Positions 25,819 through 34,380 of a stretch of DNA of 64,000 bases are shown here, one piece after another; within the stretch, counting starts at the first letter, position 1; every line of letters begins with the position of its first letter. The notes under the pieces were generated by a model. It saw only the letters and a program-made list of their open reading frames with translations, was not told the origin of the DNA and made no database searches. The stretch is taken from NCBI RefSeq assembly GCF_902506425.1, contig NZ_LR732469.1:851704-915703 (forward strand), read 5' to 3'. Source of the DNA: Novosphingobium sp. 9U. GTDB lineage: Bacteria > Pseudomonadota > Alphaproteobacteria > Sphingomonadales > Sphingomonadaceae. The position numbers and the translations under genes are program-made.

Positions 25819-25907
25819 AGTAACAGCCAGCGCGACTGTGCGCCCTCAACGGCTATCTCGGCACATTCTTGGCTTTCCGGCTCGGCGCGAACTGCGCCGC
25901 CGGGCCC

Positions 25908-27200
25908 TCAGCCTCCTTTGGTCGTCAGATCGGCCGGCACGGTCGGGCCCGACAAGATACGCGCCATTTCTCGCCAGCGCGCTTCCGCGCTCGGCCCGGC
26001 GCCGTTCACATGGGCCCGGACCATATCGAGGCCGAGACCATAGTTGATCACATAGCTGCGGTAATGATCGTCGAAGTCCAGCGACTTGAGTGCGCGCGCT
26101 TCGGAGACGAGGCTGTACTTCTGGGTCAGAGCGATCGCTTGTTGGCGGGTGATGCGGCCGTCAAGATAGTCGCGAGCGATCGTGAACCGCGCGCCCGCCA
26201 AAGCCTGCATCGCCTCGCCCAGCGCGTCATAGCGGGCCGCTTGGCCAGGATCGAAGCCGGCGATGGGGAACAGCACCGCCTTCTCGAACGCGGCGCGCTC
26301 GCTTCCGGGGAAGGCAAGCTCGATGCCGAAATTGGCCGATCCCTCGGCCAGGAAGCTCTGCGGACTGTAAAGCGGGTATACCGTGAACTCGCTCCAGCCC
26401 CGCCCGCGTGCAAGGTTGCGCTCGAGCAGCACATTGTAGACGTGGTGGCCCGGATAGCCTTCGTGACAGCCCAGATCGACCGCACGGTCGATGGCGACGG
26501 GCAGATCGGTGTTCACCTGGATCAGGCTGGTGTCGTTGCCCTTGTAGTAGTTGTAGCCACCCCAGGGCTTGTTCTTGACCAGTTCGAAGGTGAAGGTCTC
26601 GTCGGCCGGCAGCGGGATGTGCGCGACGGTGCGCTTGCGGCACTCGGCGATGGCGGCCCGCATTACCGGCTCGACCTTGTCGGTCGGGATCATGAAGCGG
26701 TTGCGGTAATCGTCGACCCGCTTCCACAGCGGCGCATCGCCAGGGACGAGCGCGGCGATCCGGGCCAGGACCGGATCGTACGCGGATAATGGCTTGAGAT
26801 CGGGTGCGAGCCCGAACAGGCCGCGCGCCTCCTCGTCGAAGCTGAACTTGTGCCCCTCGTGCATGGCGAGGCGGGTCTCTGCCGCCTTGAGCTGACCGAC
26901 CAGGAAAGCACGACGCGGCCGCGTCATGGCGGTAAGGCGGGCGGCGGGGATCGCCTCGGCGCGAAGGCGGAGCGCATGGGCGGCGGCGATCAGCTGCGGA
27001 ACGGTACGCGGATGCGCCTTGGCGTCGGCCGCCCAAGCGGAAGGGCCATAGTAGGCGTCGACGTATTCGGGTTCGCGCTCGCCGGCCTCCAGGGTGAGCT
27101 TCACGTAATCGCGGGCAATCGCGTCGAGCGGGTCGGTGCGCGGATTGGCCGCCCCGATCAGGGGCAGGGCGGCGAGTGCGATCAGGAGCTTGCGGAGCAT
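25908..27200 (-). CDS. DUF885 family secreted zinc-peptidase-like protein
   Basis: A 430-aa exported protein with an N-terminal signal peptide (LRKLLIALAALPLIGAANP). It belongs to the DUF885 group related to thermolysin-like metallopeptidases: the zinc motif is CHEGYPGHH, about two-thirds along, followed by the helix SFLAEGSANFGIELAF that supplies the third ligand. The upstream YNYYKGNDTSLIQVNTDL strand is also typical. Substrate unknown; family members are annotated as carboxypeptidase-like or lipoprotein peptidases. ATG at 27200 is favoured because the signal peptide begins there. Transcribed away from the phytase gene with its own 5' region. Confidence 0.85.
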   Translation of the reverse strand: MLRKLLIALAALPLIGAANPRTDPLDAIARDYVKLTLEAGEREPEYVDAYYGPSAWAADAKAHPRTVPQLIAAAHALRLRAEAIPAARLTAMTRPRRAFLVGQLKAAETRLAMHEGHKFSFDEEARGLFGLAPDLKPLSAYDPVLARIAALVPGDAPLWKRVDDYRNRFMIPTDKVEPVMRAAIAECRKRTVAHIPLPADETFTFELVKNKPWGGYNYYKGNDTSLIQVNTDLPVAIDRAVDLGCHEGYPGHHVYNVLLERNLARGRGWSEFTVYPLYSPQSFLAEGSANFGIELAFPGSERAAFEKAVLFPIAGFDPGQAARYDALGEAMQALAGARFTIARDYLDGRITRQQAIALTQKYSLVSEARALKSLDFDDHYRSYVINYGLGLDMVRAHVNGAGPSAEARWREMARILSGPTVPADLTTKGG

Positions 27201-27346
27201 GGCGGTTTCCTTTCCCGGCAAAGCCTTAGGCAGGGGGCCGCATGCTGGCAACTTGGCAGTGCCGCAACCTTGCGCCGGCTAGCGAAGGTGCGGTGCGTGG
27301 ATCGGTCATCGGGATAGTCCCACTCGACCAATCCTTGCTGAGGGCG

Positions 27347-28396
27347 TCACTTGCGTTGGAGCGCCTTCACGATGTCGCCCCAGGCCACGAGCTTGAAGTT
27401 CTGCATGGCCGGCGCGTTGTCGCCGTCCTGCGCCACCATCAGGCCCTTGGGAAAGCCAGGGCCGAAGTTGCCTAACGCGATCTCAATGCCATCGGTCTCC
27501 GAAGTCGCGCCCACCTGACCCGCCGAAATGCGGAAGCGGCCCACCGGCCTGAGGTCGGGCAGGCTCCAGACGGCGTAGGCGCTGTCGCCCTGGCTCGAGC
27601 CGACCAGCCAGCCGCCATTGCGTCCTTTGGGTGCGATCGCCAGCCCTTCGGCGTCGGCGACCAGGAGGCGCCCATCGACACGGGGCCCCGGGATCGGCGT
27701 GGTCGTGCCTGCGGGATCGGCGGCGAAGCGCCAGATGCCGACGTCCTCCTCGGCTACGTAGAGCTGCCCGGTCCGGTCGTCCGCCACGCAGCCTTCGGAC
27801 TGGGTGGCCAGCCGCAACTGGCGCACCAGTTGCGCCGAAGGCTGTGCCTCGGCGCCGATCCGGAACTGGTCGATCCGGCCGTCCTTCATCACCACGAATG
27901 TGAACAGCGCCTTGTCGCTCGCACGGCGCCACAGGCACATGCCATAAGCCTCGCCGTCACCCGCCGCAGGATTGCCGAGCGGCACAAGCTTGCGGGCCAC
28001 GGGGTCGAGCCGAAACAGCGCGATGCGCGCCTGAACCTCGCTCGCGCGGTCACTCGCGGCCACGAGGATGCCGCGCTTGCCGCCCAGCATCACGTCGGCG
28101 CGTAAGTCGACGTTGTTGAGGCGCGGCGAGGGCGAGAAGTCCAGGTGCCGTCCGGTGAGGTCGTAGAGGTGCAAGCCAGCGCGCTTGTCGGTCGCGACCA
28201 CAAGGCTCTCTGCGGGCCGGCGCGGGTTGCGCCAGATCGCCGGATCGTCCGCGGCGTCGTCGCCGGTGCCGACCGGCGCCGTCTCTCCGCGCGCGGTGAC
28301 CGACACGGTGGCATCGCCTGCCACCGGCGTCGAGGTGGGCGCCGCAGCGCACCCTGCAAGCAGGGCAAGCGCCGAGGTGAGGGGTACGAGGCGCAT
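27347..28396 (-). CDS. Beta-propeller phytase, lipoprotein
   Basis: A 349-aa 3-phytase-like protein that releases phosphate from inositol hexakisphosphate. The lipobox is LLAGC with C16 as the probable lipidation site, which places it on a membrane surface. The family motif DAADDPAIW is at 47-55, and blade motifs such as FVVMKDGRIDQFRI and LYVAEEDVGIWRF follow. The start ATG overlaps the stop of the TonB-receptor gene upstream (ATGA), so receptor and phytase are made together. The pairing suggests extracellular or periplasmic release of phosphate from phytate with uptake of the substrate through the receptor. Confidence 0.9.
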   Translation of the reverse strand: MRLVPLTSALALLAGCAAAPTSTPVAGDATVSVTARGETAPVGTGDDAADDPAIWRNPRRPAESLVVATDKRAGLHLYDLTGRHLDFSPSPRLNNVDLRADVMLGGKRGILVAASDRASEVQARIALFRLDPVARKLVPLGNPAAGDGEAYGMCLWRRASDKALFTFVVMKDGRIDQFRIGAEAQPSAQLVRQLRLATQSEGCVADDRTGQLYVAEEDVGIWRFAADPAGTTTPIPGPRVDGRLLVADAEGLAIAPKGRNGGWLVGSSQGDSAYAVWSLPDLRPVGRFRISAGQVGATSETDGIEIALGNFGPGFPKGLMVAQDGDNAPAMQNFKLVAWGDIVKALQRK

Positions 28397-31281
28397 CAGA
28401 AGTTGAACCGCACGCCGCCGGTGTAACGCCGGCCGAAGGTCTCGACTTCCATCGTGCGCGCACTGACGCCGGCGAAGCGGCGGCCTGGGCCGTTGAGCAG
28501 GTTGGCGAAGTCGGCGTAAACTTCGAAGTTCGGCGTGATCGCATAGCGCAGCGAGGCGTCGAGCTCGTCGTCGCGCGCCCAGTACTCGTCTCCGCCGGTG
28601 GTGCCGCGGAACACGCCGTTGATGGTGTCGAACTCACCGATGGCATCGATCCACTTGGTGCGGTTCTGGTAGGAGACCCGCGCCGAGAAGCCGTACTTCT
28701 CGTAAAACAGGCTGGCGTTCATCACCCACTTGGAGGTGCCCGGGAACATCACCTTGCGGCCGTCCGGCGTCTCGGCCTGGCTCTTGTTGTAAGTGGCGTT
28801 CAGCAGGACGCCGAAGCCGCCCATCCAGTCCGGCAGGCCGAGGTCGGCCTGGTAGCCTTCGAGCTGCTGCTGGAACGCGCCCTCGATGCCCCAGATGTAG
28901 CCGTCACCGCCATTGGCGATGCCGCTGAAGATGTAGCCCGAGCGATCGACGCCGTTCAGGTTCAGCAAGTCCGAGTCGAAGGGGCGTGTGGTGTCGAACA
29001 GCGTGTCCTTCACGTCCTTGTAGAACGCGCCGAGCGAGAAGAAGCCCTGCGGCTGCATGTACCACTCGAAGTAGAGATCGACGCCCTTTGCGCGCTCCGG
29101 CTCGGCATCGGGGTTGCCGCCCGAGATCGTCTGGTTGGCATCGCTGACGATCAGGTTCGGGCGCAGCTGGTCGTAGTCGGGTCGCGAGGCGCCGGTGTTG
29201 AACGACAGGCGCAGCTTCTTGGTCTGGTCGATATCCCAGTTGAAGTGGAGGCTGGGATAGACCAGCGTCTGGTCGCGCGGGATGGTCACCAGCGAGGAGG
29301 TGCCGTTCACCGTCGCAAACGCGCTGCTCTTGTTCTTGATGTGCTCGACCCGGGCGCCGCCGACGATCGAGCCCCAGTCCATCTTGGTCTCGAACATGCC
29401 GTAGCCCGACCAGACTTCCTCGCGCACGTCGTAGAAGTTGGCGGTCACCGGGACGTATTGCGCGCCGGCTGCTTCCGCCTGATCGACCAGGGCGATGCTC
29501 TGCTTTTTGCCGTGATAGCGGAACAGGTAGCCCAGCGGATACTCGCCCTTGAACGCCGGATCGTTGGCGAGGGCCACGGCCGAGTAGTTCAGCGGCAGGT
29601 TGTAGGGATTGGCAGAGGAGCTGACGGTGATGTCCAGCAGTCGCTCGTTCGACTCCTTCTTACGGTTGTCGTACTGGGCGCCGAACATCAGCTTGGTGCC
29701 ACCGAACCAGTCGGCGTCGTAGCTGAAGTCCAGCTTGCCGGTGTAGGCGTCGGTGATGTCCTTCGCCTTCAAGCCGCGCACACGCGCCAGGGTCGCGCCG
29801 AAGTCCTCGATCTGGTTCACTCGCGCGCCGCGGCTGAGCACGCCGGTCGAGCTGCGCAGCGTGCGGTAGAGTTCCACCAGAGGATGCTGCTTGTCGGTCA
29901 GGTCGTAGGCCACGGTCAGGCGGTTGGGCGCGCCCGCGCCGTTGGTGCCGAAGCTGCCGCTGTCGTAGTTGAGCTGTGCCGGCGCCGAGCGATCGTCGAC
30001 CGAGCGGGTGTAGTTGCCGCGCCAGCGCACCTGGATGCGGCCAAGGTCGTGGTCGCCGCCGACGGTGTTGGTGAAGACCGACTGGCGGTACTCGCGGATC
30101 AGCACGTTGGAATTGAGGTCGATGCCGTAGACCGTGCCCTGGTAGGGCGTGTTACCGGCGCACACGTCGGCGTAGCCGGTGGTGTTGGCGGCAAGGCCGG
30201 TGGTCACCGGGCACGCCGCAGTGCTGGTGGGCACGCGCGACTGCTGGTCGTCCATGTCGAAGATGTAGTTGTTGCGCGATTCATCGTCGCTGAACGCAGT
30301 GTAGATCGATGACAGGAACAGGCGATGATCGGGGGTCGGCTTCCACTCCAGCTTGCCCGAGACCGAGTAGTTCTTGCGGGTCAGGCGATAGAGTTTGTTC
30401 TCCGTCTCGCGCGCCCAGACACGGTCTTCGTTGCCGGGGCGGCGGTCTTCACCGACGACTTCCCAGTCGGTCTCCGCATTGTCGGTGACCATGTCGCGCT
30501 GGTAGTAGCTGCCCGATACGAGCGCGCCGAACTCGCCCACGCCGGTGTCCCAGCGGTTGGAGAGCACCAGCTGGCCTTCGTACTCCTGGCGCTTGCCCAG
30601 CTCGACGTAGCCGCCGCCCAGCTTGCCGGCGATGTGGAAGCCATCGTAGTCGAAGGCGGAGCGAGTGATGACATCGACGTTGCCGGCGATGGTCTCGCCG
30701 GTCATGTTCGCGGTGACGGCCTTGCGCACCACGATCTGCGAGGCGATCGCCGACGGAATGGAATCGAAGCGGGCGTCGCGCCCTTCGGGGCTGATGATGT
30801 TGATGCCGTCGATCGACAGCGTGGTCCAGTTGATCGGCGCACCGCGCAAGTTGATGTAGCGCGCCTGGCCCTGGTCACGCTGGACGCCGACGCCCGGCAG
30901 GCGGCTGACCGCCTGCGCGACGTTCTGGTCAGGCAGTCGGCCGGCGGCGTCGGCGGAGACCACGCTTACCAGTGCCGGCGACTCCTTTTGGATGCGCAGC
31001 GCGGCCGCGATCGACTCTGCGATCGGGCGCGAGCCGGTGACGACGATCTCCTCGCCGGGGCTGGGCGTCGAAGGTGCGATGGTGGTGTTCGCGGCGCTTG
31101 CGGCAGCGCTGGGCGTGCTCTGCTCGGGCACGGGAGCTGTGCCGGTCGGCGCGGGAGGGACAGTGCCGACACCCTGCGCCACCGCCGCGCTGGCGCCCAG
31201 CAGCGTCCAGGCGGACGTGGCGACGAGCAGCGCGCGCGTCGACATCGGCGCGGCGCGAAGCCGCACGGGAAGCTTGGTCAT
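28396..31281 (-). CDS. TonB-dependent receptor (phytase-linked)
   Basis: Outer-membrane TonB-dependent receptor of 961 aa, of the Xanthomonas/Caulobacter type. A signal peptide (about residues 1-36, ending AAVAQG) is followed by a plug domain with the sequence VVTGSRPIAESIAAALRIQK and the RYINLRGAP region, then a 22-strand beta barrel, ending GRRYTGGVRFNF with the terminal Phe. It should import a substrate using TonB energy; coupling to phytase suggests phytate or a phosphorylated product. ATG at 31281 is chosen as the first start before the signal peptide. A candidate PHO box lies 67-106 bp upstream. Confidence 0.92.
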   Translation of the reverse strand: MTKLPVRLRAAPMSTRALLVATSAWTLLGASAAVAQGVGTVPPAPTGTAPVPEQSTPSAAASAANTTIAPSTPSPGEEIVVTGSRPIAESIAAALRIQKESPALVSVVSADAAGRLPDQNVAQAVSRLPGVGVQRDQGQARYINLRGAPINWTTLSIDGINIISPEGRDARFDSIPSAIASQIVVRKAVTANMTGETIAGNVDVITRSAFDYDGFHIAGKLGGGYVELGKRQEYEGQLVLSNRWDTGVGEFGALVSGSYYQRDMVTDNAETDWEVVGEDRRPGNEDRVWARETENKLYRLTRKNYSVSGKLEWKPTPDHRLFLSSIYTAFSDDESRNNYIFDMDDQQSRVPTSTAACPVTTGLAANTTGYADVCAGNTPYQGTVYGIDLNSNVLIREYRQSVFTNTVGGDHDLGRIQVRWRGNYTRSVDDRSAPAQLNYDSGSFGTNGAGAPNRLTVAYDLTDKQHPLVELYRTLRSSTGVLSRGARVNQIEDFGATLARVRGLKAKDITDAYTGKLDFSYDADWFGGTKLMFGAQYDNRKKESNERLLDITVSSSANPYNLPLNYSAVALANDPAFKGEYPLGYLFRYHGKKQSIALVDQAEAAGAQYVPVTANFYDVREEVWSGYGMFETKMDWGSIVGGARVEHIKNKSSAFATVNGTSSLVTIPRDQTLVYPSLHFNWDIDQTKKLRLSFNTGASRPDYDQLRPNLIVSDANQTISGGNPDAEPERAKGVDLYFEWYMQPQGFFSLGAFYKDVKDTLFDTTRPFDSDLLNLNGVDRSGYIFSGIANGGDGYIWGIEGAFQQQLEGYQADLGLPDWMGGFGVLLNATYNKSQAETPDGRKVMFPGTSKWVMNASLFYEKYGFSARVSYQNRTKWIDAIGEFDTINGVFRGTTGGDEYWARDDELDASLRYAITPNFEVYADFANLLNGPGRRFAGVSARTMEVETFGRRYTGGVRFNF

Positions 31282-31347
31282 GGTTGGTGCCCCTGTTTCG
31301 CAAGGGCGCGTGCCCTCGCTCGTTGAGCAGGCCGCTAGCCCAGCTCC

Positions 31348-31387
31348 ATGACAGGTACGCGACATGTCGAAGTCATTTCGGTGACGA
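31348..31387 (-). promoter_or_regulatory. PHO-box-like repeats before the receptor-phytase operon
   Basis: Plus-strand heptamers starting at 31348 (ATGACAG), 31359 (GCGACAT), 31370 (AAGTCAT) and 31381 (GTGACGA) have an 11-bp period. Three of the four contain GAC, matching the reverse of a CTGTCAT-type PhoB half-site. The set is weaker than that at 36051, but its position and the phytase gene make phosphate control plausible. Confidence 0.4.
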
Positions 31388-31446
31388 TGCCTTTGCACAG
31401 GTGCGATCAGGCCCGTCGGCGCCAACGTCAGGCGAAGCGCGTCGGC

Positions 31447-31484
31447 ACGAAAGAAGGGCCCAACCGATAACTCGGTCGGGCCCT
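31447..31484 (-). terminator. Terminator after the second TonB-receptor gene
   Basis: AGGGCCCAACCGA and TCGGTCGGGCCCT pair over 13 bp with one mismatch. On the minus strand the stem is followed by TTCTTTCG. It lies just after the stop of the receptor gene at 31514-34300. Confidence 0.75.
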
Positions 31485-31513
31485 GCTAGTCATGCGGGCA
31501 AGGTGCCGCGGGG

Positions 31514-34300
31514 TTAGAAGGTTATTCCGGCGGACAGGGAAAACACCCGGCCAACGTCGTAGCTGTTGATCTGGATGCGCGCGTCGCCGTTGTCCTGGTA
31601 CTCCTGGTGGCGCGTGCGCAGCAGGTTGCGGGCTTCGAACTTGAGCTCGACCTGCTTGCCGCGCACTTCCACGCCTTCGCGCATCACGACGTCGAGCGAG
31701 ACGCCGGGCTTCTCGATCACGTCGGGCAACGGCTCGGTGCCGTTTAGGCCACGGCTGACGACGCGATTGCTGGCAAAGTTGAGCAGGATCGTCTGCTGCG
31801 ACAGTCGCTCGGTGTTCTCCAGGCCGAACTGCAGGTTCACCAGGTGGTCCGACTGCCCGGTGAGCGGCGATCCGTCGCGGAAGAAGTCGGTGGCCGAGGT
31901 CGCCGCGGCTTGCGGGTAGATGGCGACCTGATCGCTCGCCGACACCTTCAGCTTCGACTGGGTGTAGGTGTAGTTGGCGATTACCACGGCGCGACGGTTG
32001 GCGAACCAGCCCTCGCTTGCACCCAGGTCGAAGTACTTCTGCAGCTCGACCTCGGCGCCGTAGAGTTGCGCTTCGGGGGCGTTGGCAAAGCTGGTCACCA
32101 GGTCGTCCGCGAGCACGAAGACGTAGCTCTCGATCGGGTTCTTGATCTTCTTGTAGAAGCCAGAGACCGACAGGCGCTGGTCGGGCGCGAAATACCATTC
32201 GATCCGCGCTTCGCCATTGTACAGCTGGCTGTCGGTCAGCAGCGGGTTGCCCAGGTACTGGCGGTTGCTGTCGGGATCGAAGAACGGTTGGTAGATCAGC
32301 TCGCGGAACTGAGGACGCGCGATGGTCTTCGAGGCGCTGAGGCGCACCTGCAGGTCGGGTTGGACCTGATAGGTGAGCGTCGCGGCGGGCAGCCAGTACT
32401 CCTTGCGCAGCGTCGGCGAGTCCGGCAGCGCCGTAGGCGTCGCGAACACCTGGATCGCGTCGACCGACTGGCGCGCCTTTTCGAAGCGCACGCCCGCATC
32501 GATGCTGAGCGCGTCGGTGATCTGCCAGTTCAGCTTGCCGTAGCCGGCGTAGTTGCGCAGCTTCGCTTCGAACGCCGGGCTGCCCGTGTCGGTCTCGATC
32601 AGGTTGATGCCGCCCACAGGAGTGATCGGGTTGCCCGCGGTGTCGGTGCTGGTGCCGTTGATCAGGCCCGGCGAGAGCAGCAGGTCAGGCCGCAGAACTG
32701 CTGCGGCGCTGGGGAAGTTGCTGGAAGCCCGGAAGGTGAATTCGCGCCGTGTGCTGGTGCGGTTTGTGTCGCTGTAGGCTCCGCCAACGGTCAGGGTCAT
32801 GTCGGGAGTGGCGCGATAGGAGATGTCGATGCCGCCCGACCACAGATCCTCGTTCAGGTCCGAGAAGGTGACCTGCGCTTCGCCGCTGTTGCCGTTCAGG
32901 TTGTTGACGAACAGGTTGCCGAACGGATCCGACGGCGTGTTGGTGCGCACGTACTCGAAGTAGAATTCGTACGGCGCCTCGCGCTGTGAATTGGCATAGC
33001 CGCCGCGCAAGTCGATCGACAGCTTGTCCGACGGCTTGAGCTCGGCGACGAACTGCGTGTCGATCAGCTGACGCTCGTACCAGGCGGTGTCCTGCTGCTG
33101 GTAGTCGGCGCTGACGCTGCTGGTGAAGCGCTTGCCGAGGCCCAGGCGCGTCTGCTTGACGGTGTCGCGGATGTAGAGGTTGGTCCAGCGGATCTTGTTG
33201 TCGCCGAACTCCGCGCCCAGGCCGATCAGGCCGTTGGCGATGATGTGGTTGTCGGTGTTGACGCGGGTGAAGTCGGTGTTGAGCGACAGGTCCGAACTGT
33301 TCGAGGTCTGCTGGGTGACTTCGCGGTTCTGCCACTTGTTGCTGAAGCCGGCCGCGGCGATCAGACCGACGCGCGCGTCGCCAAGGTCGAACGAGGTGCC
33401 GCCGGTGAGCGAGACCGAATAGCCGGGCGGCAGATCGCGCACGCGCTGCGCCGTCGCCTTGCTGAAGCGGACGAGGTCGCTGGCGACGGTGCGGCCGAGC
33501 GCCTGGTCGGAGTTCACCAGCGCGCCGCTGTCGAAGTAGTTCTGCAGCGAGGCGGGAAGGTCGCGGCTGCCGTTGTCGAACCCGGTCCAGTCGGACTTGC
33601 CACCGTAGTAGCTGTACCCGGTCTCGCCGGTGGTCTCGGAATCGACGCTGCCGCCGCCCGAGATCGAGAGGAACGGCTCTTCGGGCACGGCCTTGGTGGT
33701 GAGGTTGATCACGCCGCCGCCGAACTCACCCGGATAGTTCACCGAGTAGCTCTTCTGGACGAGCGAGGAGGCGATCACGCCGGTGGGGAAGATGTCGAGC
33801 GGCACCACGCGGCGCAGCGGCTCGGGGCTCGGCAGCGGCGATCCGTTGAGCAGCGCCAGCGAGTAGCGATCGCCCAGGCCGCGCACGTAGACCAGGCCAT
33901 TGCCGACGACCGACAGGCCGGTGACACGGCCGAGCGCGCCGGCGATGTCGCCTTCGCCCGTGCGCGCGATCTCTTCGGCAGAGAGGACCGAGATGACCTG
34001 ATTGGACGCCTTCACGACATTGCGCGAGCGGCGGCCGGTGACGATGATGTCGCCGCCCGGCACCGAGATGTCGGGGCCGGCACTGCCTTGCTCGGCGTCA
34101 CCTGTGGCGGTGTTGCCTTCGCCGGCGTCGCCTTGCGTCGCGCCATCGACGGGCTGATCGGTAGCCGGCTTGCCCAGATCCTCGCCGCTGGGCGGCTGCT
34201 GCGGGCCAGAGTTCGGATCGGCCTGCGCCCAGGCCTGCAAAGGCGTCATGAGCGCGGTCGTCAGAATGAGAGCGCCCACCAGTCGCGACGTCGGTGACAT
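31514..34300 (-). CDS. TonB-dependent receptor (lipoprotein-linked)
   Basis: Outer-membrane receptor of 928 aa with a clear signal peptide (ending LQAWAQADP), an acidic Gly/Asn-rich linker, a plug domain (IIVTGRRSRNVVKASNQVIS, YVRGLGDRYSLALLNGSPLP) and a barrel ending in AGITF with a terminal Phe. It follows a lipoprotein gene on the same strand 80 bp downstream, beyond a hairpin. PhoB-type repeats precede the lipoprotein gene, so the pair probably imports a phosphorus compound. The ligand is not determined by sequence. Unrelated in detail to the phytase-linked receptor, so not a duplicate. Confidence 0.92.
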   Translation of the reverse strand: MSPTSRLVGALILTTALMTPLQAWAQADPNSGPQQPPSGEDLGKPATDQPVDGATQGDAGEGNTATGDAEQGSAGPDISVPGGDIIVTGRRSRNVVKASNQVISVLSAEEIARTGEGDIAGALGRVTGLSVVGNGLVYVRGLGDRYSLALLNGSPLPSPEPLRRVVPLDIFPTGVIASSLVQKSYSVNYPGEFGGGVINLTTKAVPEEPFLSISGGGSVDSETTGETGYSYYGGKSDWTGFDNGSRDLPASLQNYFDSGALVNSDQALGRTVASDLVRFSKATAQRVRDLPPGYSVSLTGGTSFDLGDARVGLIAAAGFSNKWQNREVTQQTSNSSDLSLNTDFTRVNTDNHIIANGLIGLGAEFGDNKIRWTNLYIRDTVKQTRLGLGKRFTSSVSADYQQQDTAWYERQLIDTQFVAELKPSDKLSIDLRGGYANSQREAPYEFYFEYVRTNTPSDPFGNLFVNNLNGNSGEAQVTFSDLNEDLWSGGIDISYRATPDMTLTVGGAYSDTNRTSTRREFTFRASSNFPSAAAVLRPDLLLSPGLINGTSTDTAGNPITPVGGINLIETDTGSPAFEAKLRNYAGYGKLNWQITDALSIDAGVRFEKARQSVDAIQVFATPTALPDSPTLRKEYWLPAATLTYQVQPDLQVRLSASKTIARPQFRELIYQPFFDPDSNRQYLGNPLLTDSQLYNGEARIEWYFAPDQRLSVSGFYKKIKNPIESYVFVLADDLVTSFANAPEAQLYGAEVELQKYFDLGASEGWFANRRAVVIANYTYTQSKLKVSASDQVAIYPQAAATSATDFFRDGSPLTGQSDHLVNLQFGLENTERLSQQTILLNFASNRVVSRGLNGTEPLPDVIEKPGVSLDVVMREGVEVRGKQVELKFEARNLLRTRHQEYQDNGDARIQINSYDVGRVFSLSAGITF

Positions 34301-34321
34301 CGACTTGTTCCCCTAGATGCA

Positions 34322-34358
34322 AATGCAAGGACGGGGGCAGCCAAGTTGGCCGCCCCCG
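34322..34358 (-). terminator. Hairpin between the lipoprotein and receptor genes
   Basis: CGGGGGC-AGCCAA and TTGGCCGCCCCCG are complementary with one mismatch at 34332-34358. On the minus strand the stem is followed by TCCTTGCATTTGC. It could be a terminator or an attenuator that lowers expression of the downstream receptor. Confidence 0.55.
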
Positions 34359-34380
34359 CTTCGTGTCAGGCAGCCGTGCT

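Noticed and set aside
29245..31326. Two long plus-strand frames antisense to the first TonB receptor
   Set aside because: They are shadows of the receptor gene, rich in Arg, Asp and Val, without motifs.
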